Assembly: GCA_002292405.1 (NCBI GenBank)
Contig: DBBW01000024.1
Coordinates: 9,436-73,435, forward strand
Source: Flavobacteriales bacterium UBA974
GTDB taxonomy: Bacteria > Bacteroidota > Bacteroidia > Flavobacteriales_D > Sanyastnellaceae
DNA: 64,000 nt
Reading direction: 5' to 3'
Shown in pieces: positions 1 through 10,837 of the stretch. Both the position numbers and the translations under genes were made by a program. Position 1 is the stretch's first letter, and each line of letters opens with the position of its first letter. The notes under the pieces are model-generated. The model saw nothing but the letters and a program-made list of their open reading frames with translations. It did no database searches and had not been told where the DNA came from.

Positions 1-2721
1 AACAATAAAAACATGGGAGCATGTGCTGTTGTTCTGCCAAGCTTTAGGAGTGTAACTTCCTTCAAAAGGGTGTTTACTAGGAAAGCTACGAAAGCTTGTC
101 GCATGCCACAAGTGATGACATTAGGAGCTTTTATGGAAGGTAATGGTGAGTTTCAAATTGCTGACAACCTTGAGATTTTAGCGAGGTTGTATCAAGTGCA
201 GCTTAACTATACCAAAGAGAAAAAAGACTTTGGCTTGTTTTTAAATTGGGGTTCGGTAGCTCTCGCAGACTTCCATCAGATTGACCATCACATGAAAGAT
301 GCAAATCAGGTGTTTAAAAACCTAAGGGACATTAAGGAAATTGAGGAGTGGAGTTTTGACACTTCTAAGAAACTTACTGAAGACCAAATCTCTTTTATGA
401 ATCAGTGGGATAGACTTCCGCACTTCTACAAAGATCTCCATGAAAGGCTGAAGCAAGATGGAATGACGACAAAAGCGATGCTGAGTTGGGATGTAGCTAA
501 AAAAGGAAATGTTCAAAAATACAAGACTGTTTATGCCGCTGGACTTGCAGCTATCACACCAAGCGAAAAACTGTATCTAACAAAATGGCATGAAGCGGGA
601 AAGCTCATTTATCTTCCAGATGCAGATGTTTCCTATGTTCATGAGGGTCAAATAGAAGCGGGATATTTTATTAGAGAGCTTGGTGAATTTTCATACAATA
701 TTCCTGATAAAATCTCTCAATCACCTCCAGACGTTGAGATAATAGGATGTAGTTCTGTTATGAGTTCTTGTCAGCTTATACGACAAATTGTACTTGAGCT
801 CAATGAAGATGAGAAAAATAAAACTGTCATTGTATTGCCCGATGCTGGAACCCTACCGGTTTTATTACAAGCACTTCCTAACAATGAAGTCGGCTATAAT
901 GTAACAATGGGGCTTAGCATTCGTGAAACTCCTATCTCACCTTTCTTAATTCTCATTGACAGAATGACTGCAAGGTCAGACAAAGGGTGGAGATTTGAAG
1001 AGCTCGTGTCCCTCGCGAGCCAGCAGGTTGTTTTAGAATATACTGAAAAGACGACTTCTTTTAAATCTGATTCTACAAATTCGTTACACGAATTGGCCAA
1101 AATGAATTCAGGATGGGTAGCTATGACAACCATTGAGGAAGTTTCTGATGGAGCTTTTTACTCGCTTTTACAAGACCTTCAACCATTAAAAGCTCAGGGA
1201 GCGAAAGAATTTCTTAGAGGATTAGATGATTTTTCTAGAAAAATCGAAGAAAATCTACAGAAAAGTAAAAATCCTTGGATTAAAGCAGGTTGGACAAGTG
1301 TTAGAAAAGTGGTAAGTATCATGCTTCGCCTACAATCCGATCTCAATCCGTGTAATAGTGCGAGCGATGTACGGGCTTTAATGCATAAACTACTTGGAGG
1401 TGAGAAGATCAATCTGATAGGTGAACCTGCTAGAGGTTTACAAATTATGGGGCTTACAGAAACTCGAGCCTTGGACTATGATAGAGTAATCATCATGGAT
1501 TGTAACGAGGGAATACTTCCTAAGCATGAAATTATTGACAGCTATCTGCCTGCAGATTTAAAGTATTCTATCAATATGCCAGGTAGGCATGAACGAGAAG
1601 CCGCTTACGCCTACAGCGTTTATCGACTTTTAAATCGCTCCACTAAAGTCCAACTTTTATATCGGACTTGCGGAAAGGGTTCTGAAGAAATGAGCCGATA
1701 TCTTCAACAATTTATTCATTCTTATAAACCAATAAAAGACAAGTTTACGAAATCAATTTTCAGTATGCCCAGCCCTAAAGCTCGGCCAGAAATACCTGTA
1801 ATTACGCTTACTGAAAAAATGAGAGAACGAATTGAGGTTTGGGCCAAAGAGGGGATATCCCCCTCGGCATTAAACAAACTCCTCTCATGCGAAAGAAACT
1901 TTATTTACCGGTATTTATTGAGACTTTTAGAACCAAATGAATTGGAGGAACGTTTAGAGAGTAGCACTTTGGGGTCAATTGTGCACCACGTATTTGAACA
2001 CGGATTAAACAAAGCTCTCATGCAAACTTTGCAACCTCATCATATCAAATCCATTCTTAAAAATTTAGATACCTTTTTAGACAATGCTGTTGATCATTGC
2101 TATAAACATGGGGTTTCAGATAGTGGTGAAAATCTATTGTTAATCCGTTCTGCAAAGTCAACGATTAAGAAGATTTTAAACCAAGAGCTTTTAGAATTGA
2201 ATACAGGAAAAACAGATCCAATTACAATTACCGGATTAGAGGATTCTTTCGAAGCTACATATTCATTGGTTGACGGTGGGGAAGTTAAATTTTTCGGATA
2301 CGCTGACAGATTAGAGGATGTCGCAGGAGTAACCAGAGTTGTAGATTACAAAACAGGAATTACTACCCAAACTGATTTGAATTTAAAAGTAGATTGGGAT
2401 ATTGAGGGAGGAAAACTCGACAAAGGGAACGCTTCAAAAGCCCTTCAACTTCTTGTTTATTGCGCAATACTTCTCAATGATGAATCTCTCAGTGAGATTA
2501 AAGCTTCCATACGATCAGGTAGAAATGCCCGTTCAGGATTACTTGACTTAAAAATAGGTAAACGCACAGAAATAAATCGTGAGGATATCGATATGTTGAT
2601 AGATTGGATATCAAATAGATTGTCTAACTTTAAGGAAGATGGTAGAGAAATTTCTCACAACGAAGATTCTCACTATTGTGAATATTGTGTTGTCCTTGAC
2701 CCGCCTATAATTTCTTATTAA
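1..2721 (+). CDS. PD-(D/E)XK nuclease / AddB-like double-strand-break repair protein, 5'-truncated
   Basis: This is probably the nuclease partner of an AddA-like UvrD helicase in resection of double-strand breaks, acting in the cytoplasm. The reading frame is open to the left edge, and the first in-frame ATG (base 13) falls just before the segment AVVLPSFRSV. That segment matches the family's N-terminal 'VVLPNRR' motif, which normally follows 15-25 more residues, so the true start lies outside the window. About 900 residues are visible. The middle is an inactivated UvrD-like helicase region (RGLQIMGLTETRALDYD resembles motif V/VI). A C-terminal nuclease domain shows an aspartate in GYADRL and then VVDYKTG, the D...(D/E)xK core. 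CEYC near the C-terminus may be part of an iron-sulfur or zinc cluster, although the other cysteines are not obvious. The glycosyltransferase gene follows after 10 bases. Confidence 0.8.
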   Translation, partial: NNKNMGACAVVLPSFRSVTSFKRVFTRKATKACRMPQVMTLGAFMEGNGEFQIADNLEILARLYQVQLNYTKEKKDFGLFLNWGSVALADFHQIDHHMKDANQVFKNLRDIKEIEEWSFDTSKKLTEDQISFMNQWDRLPHFYKDLHERLKQDGMTTKAMLSWDVAKKGNVQKYKTVYAAGLAAITPSEKLYLTKWHEAGKLIYLPDADVSYVHEGQIEAGYFIRELGEFSYNIPDKISQSPPDVEIIGCSSVMSSCQLIRQIVLELNEDEKNKTVIVLPDAGTLPVLLQALPNNEVGYNVTMGLSIRETPISPFLILIDRMTARSDKGWRFEELVSLASQQVVLEYTEKTTSFKSDSTNSLHELAKMNSGWVAMTTIEEVSDGAFYSLLQDLQPLKAQGAKEFLRGLDDFSRKIEENLQKSKNPWIKAGWTSVRKVVSIMLRLQSDLNPCNSASDVRALMHKLLGGEKINLIGEPARGLQIMGLTETRALDYDRVIIMDCNEGILPKHEIIDSYLPADLKYSINMPGRHEREAAYAYSVYRLLNRSTKVQLLYRTCGKGSEEMSRYLQQFIHSYKPIKDKFTKSIFSMPSPKARPEIPVITLTEKMRERIEVWAKEGISPSALNKLLSCERNFIYRYLLRLLEPNELEERLESSTLGSIVHHVFEHGLNKALMQTLQPHHIKSILKNLDTFLDNAVDHCYKHGVSDSGENLLLIRSAKSTIKKILNQELLELNTGKTDPITITGLEDSFEATYSLVDGGEVKFFGYADRLEDVAGVTRVVDYKTGITTQTDLNLKVDWDIEGGKLDKGNASKALQLLVYCAILLNDESLSEIKASIRSGRNARSGLLDLKIGKRTEINREDIDMLIDWISNRLSNFKEDGREISHNEDSHYCEYCVVLDPPIISY

Positions 2722-2731
2722 TCTATTTAAT

Positions 2732-4027
2732 TTGAAACCTATAACAAAAAATAAAAAAGTGTTAATCATCACCTATTACTGGCCTCCATCGGGAGGAGCT
2801 GGGGTTCAGCGATGGTTAAAATTCTCTAAATATCTACCTGAATTTGGGTGGGATCCTGTTGTTTTCACTCCTGAGAACCCAGATGTCCCCGTGGAGGATA
2901 TAACTTTATTAGGAGAAGTCTCATCTTCAGTCCAAGTTCTTAAGACTCCTATTTTTGAACCTTCAAGAGTAGTCTCTTTGTTTGGTAGAAAAATGTCCAC
3001 AACAAGGATGGGGGCTTCAAACAAATCTAGAAATCAAACTTCAATTATTAAGGGTTTCATCAGTTGGGTCAGAGGGAATCTCTTTATTCCTGACGCTAGA
3101 GTAACGTGGGTTAAACCTGCTGTGAAGTATGTAAACAAGTGGATTCGTGAAAACCACATCGATGCAATAATTACTACTGGACCACCACACAGCATGCATC
3201 TTATAGGATTGGGTGTGAAAAAAACATACCCGGAACTAAAATGGATTTCCGATTTTAGAGATCCTTGGTCGGATATGGACTACTTGGATGACTTTAAGAT
3301 GGGTAATCGAGCTAAAAGAAAGCTCATTGAAATGGAAAAAAAGGTTGTGGAGTATTCTGACAAAATTACAATCACCTCTCCTTCTATTGTAAAAACACTC
3401 TTAGGTGACGGCAACAAAGAAAAGGCCGTTTTAATACAAAATGGTTGGGATAGTGTTGATTTTGAAGAAGTGAAAGCGCCTGCGAATCAATCTACAGTTT
3501 TTAAAATTGGACATTTCGGTTCGCTTTACGGTTCGCGAAATGTACCTGGTTTATGGCGTGCCGTAAAAAAATGGAATCTAATAGAACGTCTTAAAATAGA
3601 AGTCTACCTGGTAGGATCAGTAGGCGAGGAGATAAAGTTGGAATTAAAAGATCATCCACACGTAAAGTTTATCCCCTCACTTTCTCACAAACAATCTGTA
3701 ATTGAAATGGTTGGCTGCGATGCACTCCTTTTAGTCCAAAACGACACCGATGCTTCGAGAAAATGTACTCCTGGGAAAGTGTTCGAATACATCGCTTGTG
3801 AAAGACCTATTCTTAGTATTTGCAATAGTCCCAGCGACCTTGCGACGCAACTGAAAAATTGGGGATTGCCATTTTGCGATCACGAAGACGAAGATGCCGC
3901 ATATGAAATGCTGAAAAAAATAACGAAAAATGATGCCCCTCTCACAGTAGACCCATCACCATATGAGAGAAAGGCTTTAACGAAGAAACTGGTAGATGAG
4001 TTGGAACTTCTAACGAATCACAGTTAG
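2732..4027 (+). CDS. glycosyltransferase family 4 protein
   Basis: A 431-residue cytoplasmic, GT-B-fold glycosyltransferase, likely transferring a sugar in surface polysaccharide or lipid glycan synthesis; donor and acceptor cannot be told. The N-terminus (VLIITYYWPPSGGAGVQRW) is the typical acceptor-domain strand and glycine-rich loop of Bacteroidota GT4 enzymes. The C-terminal half has a GHFGSLYGSRN strand and PGKVFEYIACERPIL, which corresponds to the nucleotide-sugar binding E-x7-E region. The start is TTG at 2732, only 10 bases after the preceding stop, so the two genes are probably cotranscribed. No polysaccharide locus surrounds it, so the specific role is unknown. A DUF2147 gene converges on its 3' end with no clear terminator between. 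Confidence 0.85.
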   Translation: MKPITKNKKVLIITYYWPPSGGAGVQRWLKFSKYLPEFGWDPVVFTPENPDVPVEDITLLGEVSSSVQVLKTPIFEPSRVVSLFGRKMSTTRMGASNKSRNQTSIIKGFISWVRGNLFIPDARVTWVKPAVKYVNKWIRENHIDAIITTGPPHSMHLIGLGVKKTYPELKWISDFRDPWSDMDYLDDFKMGNRAKRKLIEMEKKVVEYSDKITITSPSIVKTLLGDGNKEKAVLIQNGWDSVDFEEVKAPANQSTVFKIGHFGSLYGSRNVPGLWRAVKKWNLIERLKIEVYLVGSVGEEIKLELKDHPHVKFIPSLSHKQSVIEMVGCDALLLVQNDTDASRKCTPGKVFEYIACERPILSICNSPSDLATQLKNWGLPFCDHEDEDAAYEMLKKITKNDAPLTVDPSPYERKALTKKLVDELELLTNHS

Positions 4028-4048
4028 ACCCATTCTGCTGGTAAACAC

Positions 4049-4504
4049 CTAGTCAACTACCCTTAGCCAGTCTTGAGTTCTATAAACAAACCAAATGTAT
4101 CCTCGAACTTTCAGCACGTCTAATTCCCCCTCTTCTAACCACATTTCGCAATCGTAAATAGAACCTTTCTTAGGATCGCAAATTGTTCCATCTCCCCATT
4201 CCTGAGTTTCGCCCTCAGATAAAACCATGTTTCTTACTATTTCCATACCTAGGGCAGGCTGATCTTTCCTGTCGTCGTCACACTTATCACAATGTGGGTT
4301 TTGGTCTTCGTCTGGAAGGCGAAATAATTCTATTACCGTACCGAAAAACTGACCGTCTCGTTCGACAATTTCAACAACGCTTTTAATGCGACCCGTTTCG
4401 TCGTCGATGGTTTTCCAACGACCATCAATTGATGTTTGGGAAAAAGAAGTGAAAGATATTAGGAAGAAACATCCTAAGAGGTAAAAATGTTTTGATTGAA
4501 TCAT
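4049..4504 (-). CDS. DUF2147 domain-containing secreted protein
   Basis: A 151-residue exported protein. An N-terminal signal peptide (about residues 1-22, ending SFTSFSQ) precedes a DUF2147 domain. Recognisable parts are the opening GRWKTIDDETG, the internal FGTVIELF, a cysteine pair (HCDKCDDD), GTICDPKKGSIYDCEMW, and the closing VRGYIWFVYRTQDWLRV. The family is a small lipocalin-like beta barrel of unknown function, common in Bacteroidota and Proteobacteria. It is the last gene of a probable nadC-yihY-DUF2147 unit, 26 bases after the yihY stop. The four cysteines may form disulfides in the periplasm; this is inference. Confidence 0.82.
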   Translation of the reverse strand: MIQSKHFYLLGCFFLISFTSFSQTSIDGRWKTIDDETGRIKSVVEIVERDGQFFGTVIELFRLPDEDQNPHCDKCDDDRKDQPALGMEIVRNMVLSEGETQEWGDGTICDPKKGSIYDCEMWLEEGELDVLKVRGYIWFVYRTQDWLRVVD

Positions 4505-4530
4505 AAAGCTAATTACGTCCTTTTAAAACA

Positions 4531-5460
4531 TTATTGCAAGTTGCTTCTGGCTTCATTTCGCGCTTTATGAACACTCACGTTAAATTCAAACCCCAAGAGA
4601 AGGATTGAGCTATTTGCATTTACCCACACAAGTAGCAGTAAAAACGTTCCTAAAGAACCATAAAGCCTATTATAACTATCTAAATAAGTAATAAAAGCTC
4701 CTAACCCTACTGACAACAAAACAATTAAGATTGTAGTCATCGTAGCCCCAGGAGTGATAGTCCGCCATCTATCACGATCAGGATTGCCGAAGTGGTACAA
4801 GATCGAGACTGAGAAATACACGAGAATGAGGGACATCGTCCACCTTGCAATATTAAGCCAGGGTAGAAGTTCGCCAGGGAGCAAACCTTTATTTGAAAGC
4901 CATGTCAACCCTTGGCCACTAAATCCTATAAGGAATACTGCAACTCCAAGCATTACAACTAGGATAACTAAAAGGAAAAGTGAAATAAAATAATACAACA
5001 TCGGATTTCCCTTTTTTTCCAATAAATAACTTGCATTAAACCCTGTTAAAATGGCATTCACACTATTCGACGCATAAAAGGCAGTAAGTACAAATCCTAT
5101 CGATAAAATCGAAATGTGACTTTTTTCAAGAAGATCATTTACTGTTAACTCAAATAAAGACACCGTCTCTCCTGGGAAGAATAAAAGCAGTGCATCCATC
5201 ACATCATTTGTTTCAAGAGGCGTATGAGGTAAGATACTCAAAAGCAAAATTATAGCTGGAAAAAAAGCCAATAGAATCCTATAAGAAATAGAGGCCGCTC
5301 TGATAGATACTGATCCGTTTATCAACCCAAGACCAAAAAATCTCAACACATCATAGAGGTTCATACCTTCAACTCCCCAAGGACTAATAGACCTTAAAAA
5401 AAACTTTGTTCGCTTTACTATCGAGTTAGACTCAATCCATTTGGGGATATTATTTGACAT
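4531..5460 (-). CDS. YihY/virulence factor BrkB family membrane protein
   Basis: A 309-residue inner-membrane protein with about six hydrophobic helices. Family hallmarks are the early ISYRILLAFFPAIILLLSILP segment, the ASNSVNAILTGFNASY region, and the late helices (TTILIVLLSVGLGAFITYLDSYNRLYGSLGTFLLLLVWVNANS) including the YGSLG motif. The family was once annotated as RNase BN, which is now considered wrong; its function is still open. The gene starts 11 bases inside the 3' end of nadC, so translation is probably coupled. This nadC-yihY order also occurs in other Bacteroidota (recalled, not checked). Confidence 0.9.
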   Translation of the reverse strand: MSNNIPKWIESNSIVKRTKFFLRSISPWGVEGMNLYDVLRFFGLGLINGSVSIRAASISYRILLAFFPAIILLLSILPHTPLETNDVMDALLLFFPGETVSLFELTVNDLLEKSHISILSIGFVLTAFYASNSVNAILTGFNASYLLEKKGNPMLYYFISLFLLVILVVMLGVAVFLIGFSGQGLTWLSNKGLLPGELLPWLNIARWTMSLILVYFSVSILYHFGNPDRDRWRTITPGATMTTILIVLLSVGLGAFITYLDSYNRLYGSLGTFLLLLVWVNANSSILLLGFEFNVSVHKARNEARSNLQ

Positions 5461-6328
5461 GCGGGGTGCTCTTCAAACTTAAATCTAAGCTTTTTACCGA
5501 GTGAGTCATATATCCCATACTCACAAAATCCACACCCGTTTCTCCATAATCTCTAACATTAGTAGGTGTAATTCCTCCAGATGCTTCAAGAGAAACCAGG
5601 TGGCTATATCTCTCTACTGCCTTGCTGACCTTGTTAGGATTGAAATTATCGAGTAAAATTCTCTCAATGGGTATTCCTAATTTTACTGAAGCTGAGATCG
5701 CATCCTCAATTTCCGTGAAAGATCTCGATTCGATCACTAAGGGCAATTCTTGTAAAGCAGGAAATCTGTCTTTTAAATATTGTGCGACTTTTTCAATAGC
5801 ACTTGCCATACTACCGGCATAATCCACATGATTGTCCTTTAATAGGATCATGTCATATAACCCCATTCTGTGATTTACACCTCCTCCCATCACGACAGCT
5901 TGTTTCTCAAATGCTCTCAGCCCTGGGGTAGTCTTCCTTGTATCTAAAACCCTTGTAGGAGTTCCTTCTAACAACTTAACTACTTCTGATGTTCTTGTTG
6001 CTATTCCGCTCATACGTTGCATAAAATTTAAAGCCAAACGCTCTCCTGTTAAAATATCCCTTGCCAACCCATCTAACTCTATCACTACATCTCCAAACTT
6101 TACTGAACTACCGTCGTTGATTTGAGCTGTAAAATGTATTTCTGGGTTTACCTGATAGAAGACTTCTCTTGCCACTTCCACTCCAGCTACTACACCACTT
6201 TCTTTAGCTAAAATGTATCCTTTTTGGGCTAAATCAGCTGGTACACTTGACTCAGATGTAACATCACCTGAACCTAAATCTTCATTTAGAGCAAGAGAAA
6301 TAAAATTCTTCATATCAACATTAAGCAT
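5450..6328 (-). CDS. nadC: carboxylating nicotinate-nucleotide diphosphorylase (quinolinate phosphoribosyltransferase)
   Basis: This enzyme converts quinolinate and PRPP to nicotinate mononucleotide, CO2 and diphosphate, the last dedicated step of de novo NAD synthesis from aspartate; it is cytoplasmic. The 292-residue length fits the family. Visible motifs are the N-terminal EDLGSGDVTSE, GERLALNFMQRMSGIAT, DTRKTTPGLRAFEKQAV, GGGVNHRMGLYDMILLKDNH and the phosphate-binding LEASGGI loop. The start is ATG at 6328. A TATATTCG box lies four bases upstream of it, suggesting a leaderless transcript. It is divergent from rlmH across 39 bases and overlaps yihY downstream by 11 bases. nadA and nadB are not in the window. 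Confidence 0.95.
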   Translation of the reverse strand: MLNVDMKNFISLALNEDLGSGDVTSESSVPADLAQKGYILAKESGVVAGVEVAREVFYQVNPEIHFTAQINDGSSVKFGDVVIELDGLARDILTGERLALNFMQRMSGIATRTSEVVKLLEGTPTRVLDTRKTTPGLRAFEKQAVVMGGGVNHRMGLYDMILLKDNHVDYAGSMASAIEKVAQYLKDRFPALQELPLVIESRSFTEIEDAISASVKLGIPIERILLDNFNPNKVSKAVERYSHLVSLEASGGITPTNVRDYGETGVDFVSMGYMTHSVKSLDLSLKSTPHVK

Positions 6329-6332
6329 AGTG

Positions 6333-6340
6333 CGAATATA
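6333..6340 (-). promoter_or_regulatory. candidate -7 box of nadC, leaderless spacing
   Basis: Read on the minus strand this is TATATTCG, one mismatch from the Bacteroidota -7 consensus TAnnTTTG. It is followed by CACT and then the nadC ATG. With initiation about 3-5 bases after the box, the mRNA would begin at or next to the start codon. No good -33 TTTG element is visible, which lowers confidence. Confidence 0.45.
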
Positions 6341-6355
6341 CTACCCTCAAAACCG

Positions 6356-6363
6356 TAACTTCA
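6356..6363 (+). promoter_or_regulatory. possible -7 box of rlmH, leaderless spacing
   Basis: TAACTTCA matches TAnnTTTG at all but the last two positions and is followed by CACT and the GTG start of rlmH. The same four bases (CACT) precede the nadC start on the other strand. Alone this match is weak; it is listed because the spacing agrees with the stronger cases in the window. Confidence 0.3.
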
Positions 6364-6367
6364 CACT

Positions 6368-6844
6368 GTGCAAATTTCAATAATAGCAACGGGAAAAACA
6401 AATGCGGTTTGGATTAAAACTGGAATTGAAGAGTACGCAAAACGTATGAATCGCTATGGACGATTTGCCATTGTCGAAACGCCCAACTTGAAAAGTAAAT
6501 TTGCAAAAGCCGATTCTAAACGTGTGATGAAAGAAGAGGCCATACTGCAAGCTAAAGCCCTAGAAGGAGTAGATTACCTTGTTTTATTAGATGAACACGG
6601 AAAAGAATACACATCTATAGGCCTTTCTAATCAGATACAAAAACTTCAGGTAAGAGGACTGAAACATGTTGCCTTCCTTATTGGAGGCCCTTACGGATTC
6701 GATCCATCGATTAAATCAAGAGCTAATGAACTTTGGGCTTTGGGGACGTTGACTTTTCCGCATCAACTAATTCGGATTTTTGCCGTAGAACAAATCTACC
6801 GCGCCCACACTATTCTAAAAGGCGAGCCCTATCATCATCCATAA
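6368..6844 (+). CDS. rlmH: 23S rRNA (pseudouridine(1915)-N(3))-methyltransferase RlmH
   Basis: RlmH is a SPOUT-class methyltransferase that uses S-adenosylmethionine to methylate N3 of pseudouridine 1915 in helix 69 of 23S rRNA on assembled 70S ribosomes. At 158 residues the protein has the usual length. The trefoil-knot motifs are visible: LVLLDEHGKEYTS, FLIGGPYGFD, and the C-terminal HQLIRIFAVEQIYRAHTILKGEPYHH. The start is GTG at 6368, giving MQISIIATGK, which aligns with the normal family N-terminus; no SD sequence precedes it. It converges with atpC, with a hairpin between the two. Confidence 0.95.
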   Translation: MQISIIATGKTNAVWIKTGIEEYAKRMNRYGRFAIVETPNLKSKFAKADSKRVMKEEAILQAKALEGVDYLVLLDEHGKEYTSIGLSNQIQKLQVRGLKHVAFLIGGPYGFDPSIKSRANELWALGTLTFPHQLIRIFAVEQIYRAHTILKGEPYHHP

Positions 6845-6856
6845 AAATTCAAGCAT

Positions 6857-6887
6857 AAAAAAAAGCCAACCGAAGTTGACTTTTTAA
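6857..6887 (-). terminator. Rho-independent terminator of atpD-atpC, possibly bidirectional
   Basis: On the minus strand an 11-base stem (AAAAAGTCAAC / GTTGGCTTTTT) closes on a TTCG tetraloop and runs into a T tract. One pair is a G-U wobble in that orientation but a C/A mismatch on the plus strand, so the hairpin suits the atp operon better than rlmH. It lies between the two convergent stop codons. Confidence 0.8.
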
Positions 6888-6930
6888 ATGGTCTTTTCAC
6901 GAAGATATTCCCCGAGCTGTTCTTGAACTC

Positions 6931-8726
<1,796 letters not shown>

Positions 8727-8758
8727 TTAACACTCTATTTGACCATAACTTAACACTC

Positions 8759-9718
8759 TTGAAAGTTCACCTAAAAATAGAGAGTTTTTACTCGAAAAAA
8801 CCAGTCGTTTTAACCATCGGCACTTTCGATGGTGTTCATGCTGGACACCGTGCCGTAATTGATGTCCTTAAAGCTAAAGCCAATAAAATAAATGGCGAAA
8901 CAGCTCTGCTAACTTTTTCACCTCATCCAAGAGTTGTACTTCATCCTGATAACCACAATTTAAGATTGCTCAACACAAGGAAAGAAAAAGAAGCTCTTCT
9001 TGAAAATGCTGGACTCGATCATTTAATTGTAGTGCACTTCGATATTGCATTATCTCGTCTGACTCCATTAGATTATGTTCGTAAATTATTAGCTGAAGGG
9101 ATTAAACCCACTGAGATCGTCATCGGAGATGATCACAGGTTTGGTAGAAATCGAGAAGGTTCGTTCAATAGCCTGAAAGAAATGGGGCTGATGTTTCATT
9201 TCAATGTCACAGCTTTAAACGCTGAAAGAATTCGTGAAATTCGAGTTAGTAGCACCAAAGCAAGAGAGGCAGTTATCAAAGGACAGATCGAACATGCAAA
9301 TGATCTGTTATCTCACCCTTTCCCATTATCTGGCACTGTAGTAGAAGGTGATAAATTAGGCCAAACAATAGACTTCCCCACTGCGAACCTTAAGCTTTCT
9401 GACCCACTTAAAATCGTCCCAATGGATGGTGTATATGTTGTTTGGGCTAGAATAAATGAAGGTAAATGGATGAAGGGAATGATGAATATCGGGTGCAGAC
9501 CATCTGTTATAAAAACCGCCGCTGGAGAAACGACCATTGAAGTTCACTTCATCGGATACGCAGGCAATTGCTACGGACAGGTTGTTGAAGTTCGTTTCGT
9601 CAAAAGACTGAGAGACGAAATGAACTTCAACGGACTGACCGAATTGAAAGCAGCACTTCGCAGAGATCGAGATGAAACCTTAGAAATATTACAATTTGAA
9701 GCTCCACCTGTATTATGA
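8759..9718 (+). CDS. ribF: bifunctional riboflavin kinase / FAD synthetase
   Basis: RibF phosphorylates riboflavin to FMN and adenylylates FMN to FAD in the cytoplasm. The N-terminal nucleotidyltransferase domain shows LTIGTFDGVHAGH and IGDDHRFGRNREG. The C-terminal kinase domain shows GQTIDFPTANLKL, MDGVYVVWARI, MNIGCRPSV and TIEVHF. I chose the TTG at 8759 (319 residues, MKVHLKIESFY...) because family members begin with this short strand directly before TIGTFDG. An in-frame TTG at 8687 would add 24 residues that do not look like the family and would overlap the atpD promoter region. The LRR gene starts inside its stop codon (ATGA overlap), so the two are an operon. Confidence 0.93.
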   Translation: MKVHLKIESFYSKKPVVLTIGTFDGVHAGHRAVIDVLKAKANKINGETALLTFSPHPRVVLHPDNHNLRLLNTRKEKEALLENAGLDHLIVVHFDIALSRLTPLDYVRKLLAEGIKPTEIVIGDDHRFGRNREGSFNSLKEMGLMFHFNVTALNAERIREIRVSSTKAREAVIKGQIEHANDLLSHPFPLSGTVVEGDKLGQTIDFPTANLKLSDPLKIVPMDGVYVVWARINEGKWMKGMMNIGCRPSVIKTAAGETTIEVHFIGYAGNCYGQVVEVRFVKRLRDEMNFNGLTELKAALRRDRDETLEILQFEAPPVL

Positions 9719-10314
9719 TTTACGATAGATTACTCGGAATACTATTTGTAATAATGTTGAATTTCATTTCCCCATACACTAAAGCTCAAACAGAATTCAA
9801 ATCTATAGAGTCAGCTCTCGAAGCTCATCATGCTGGTGAAATAGTTAAGGTTTTAAATCTAAAAAAGCAGAAACTTAAAATGATCCCGGAAGGCATTCAA
9901 GGTTTCACAGAGTTAATCGAACTTAGACTCGATAAAAACCAAATTGAAATTCTACCTGATTGGTTGAGTGAATTGAATCATCTTGAAATCCTTTCAGCTG
10001 AAAGAAATCAACTAACAGAATTCCCAAGTGTCATTCTAGATTTGGAAAATTTGAAGGAATTATATCTTGGGGACAACTTCATTACTGCAATACCCATAGA
10101 TATTGATCTGTTAAAAAATTTAGAGTGGCTCGGGCTTTGGTCGAACTTGCTGCGGAGGTTCCCTAGTTCTCTCAGTGATATGCCTAAGCTTACAACATTG
10201 GATATTCTCTATAACGATATGACTTTTTCAGAACAAACCTGGCTGCTCGAACTTCTACCTCACATCAATGTTGAGATGTCCGAACCATGTCATTGCACTT
10301 TCGATGATGAATAA
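9715..10314 (+). CDS. secreted leucine-rich-repeat protein
   Basis: A 199-residue protein with a signal peptide (hydrophobic residues about 5-20, ending YTKAQ) and then about five leucine-rich repeats of the 23-residue bacterial type, for example LIELRLDKNQIEILPDWLSEL, LEILSAERNQLTEFPSVI and LKELYLGDNFITAIP. Such repeats form a curved solenoid for protein-protein contact; no enzyme domain is present and no sorting domain follows. The C-terminus (EPCHCTFDDE) has a cysteine pair. It overlaps ribF by four bases and the NadR-like gene by about ten, so it sits inside a cofactor-related operon whose other members are cytoplasmic or inner-membrane. Its ligand is unknown. Confidence 0.85.
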   Translation: MIYDRLLGILFVIMLNFISPYTKAQTEFKSIESALEAHHAGEIVKVLNLKKQKLKMIPEGIQGFTELIELRLDKNQIEILPDWLSELNHLEILSAERNQLTEFPSVILDLENLKELYLGDNFITAIPIDIDLLKNLEWLGLWSNLLRRFPSSLSDMPKLTTLDILYNDMTFSEQTWLLELLPHINVEMSEPCHCTFDDE

Positions 10315-10837
10315 TAACAAGTTCAGAATAGTCATTACTGGAGTAGAAAATTCAGGGAAGTCAACCTTAATTAAACCACTTGCAGAAAAATTTAATTGGC
10401 CCTTTATCCTTGAGTTGTGTCGGGAAAATGAAGCTGTGCTGAATGGCACTGAAACGTTTGAAACATTAAAAGAGCTTCATCAATTAGAGGAAAATAAATT
10501 TGAGGAAATTGTAAATTCTACATCTGCAAACGGTGTCTTCTGTGATACTGCTGGACTCGTTCTCGACCTGTGGGCTGAGTCAGTTTTTGGGAAACGTGTC
10601 ACTACTAAATCTTCTTCAAGAAAAATCGATCTATACTTACTGTGTGAAACCATTGAAAAATGGGAGGACGACCCTATAAGACTTATCCCAAACCATCAAG
10701 AACGAGTTGAAAAAAACAATGAATTTAGAGCTCGGTTAGAATTTGAAAAAGTGCCTTATATCAATATTCCTGTGATGCCTTTAGAAGAAAGGGTTGAATT
10801 CGCCGAACGAAAAATCAAGGAGATCCTAGATGTTTAA
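10304..10837 (+). CDS. NadR-like AAA ATPase / probable nicotinamide riboside kinase
   Basis: A 177-residue P-loop protein resembling the C-terminal ribosylnicotinamide-kinase domain of NadR. RIVITGVENSGKSTL is Walker A, FILELCRENEAVL is the lid/substrate region, FCDTAGLVLDLW is a Walker-B-like strand, and EDDPIRLIP parallels the 'W.DDG(L/I)R' segment of NadR kinases. It lacks the NadR helix-turn-helix and adenylyltransferase domains. I chose the ATG at 10304 (10307 is equally possible); the upstream ATG at 10268 adds residues without family character. Its coding end overlaps the PnuC-like gene by 8 bases, which supports a role in phosphorylating imported nicotinamide riboside. That substrate is inference from context. 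Confidence 0.78.
   Translation: MMNNNKFRIVITGVENSGKSTLIKPLAEKFNWPFILELCRENEAVLNGTETFETLKELHQLEENKFEEIVNSTSANGVFCDTAGLVLDLWAESVFGKRVTTKSSSRKIDLYLLCETIEKWEDDPIRLIPNHQERVEKNNEFRARLEFEKVPYINIPVMPLEERVEFAERKIKEILDV

Noticed and set aside
4008..4027. TCTAAC/GTTAGA inverted repeat around the glycosyltransferase stop codon
   Set aside because: Six-base stem, eight-base loop and no T tract; probably chance.
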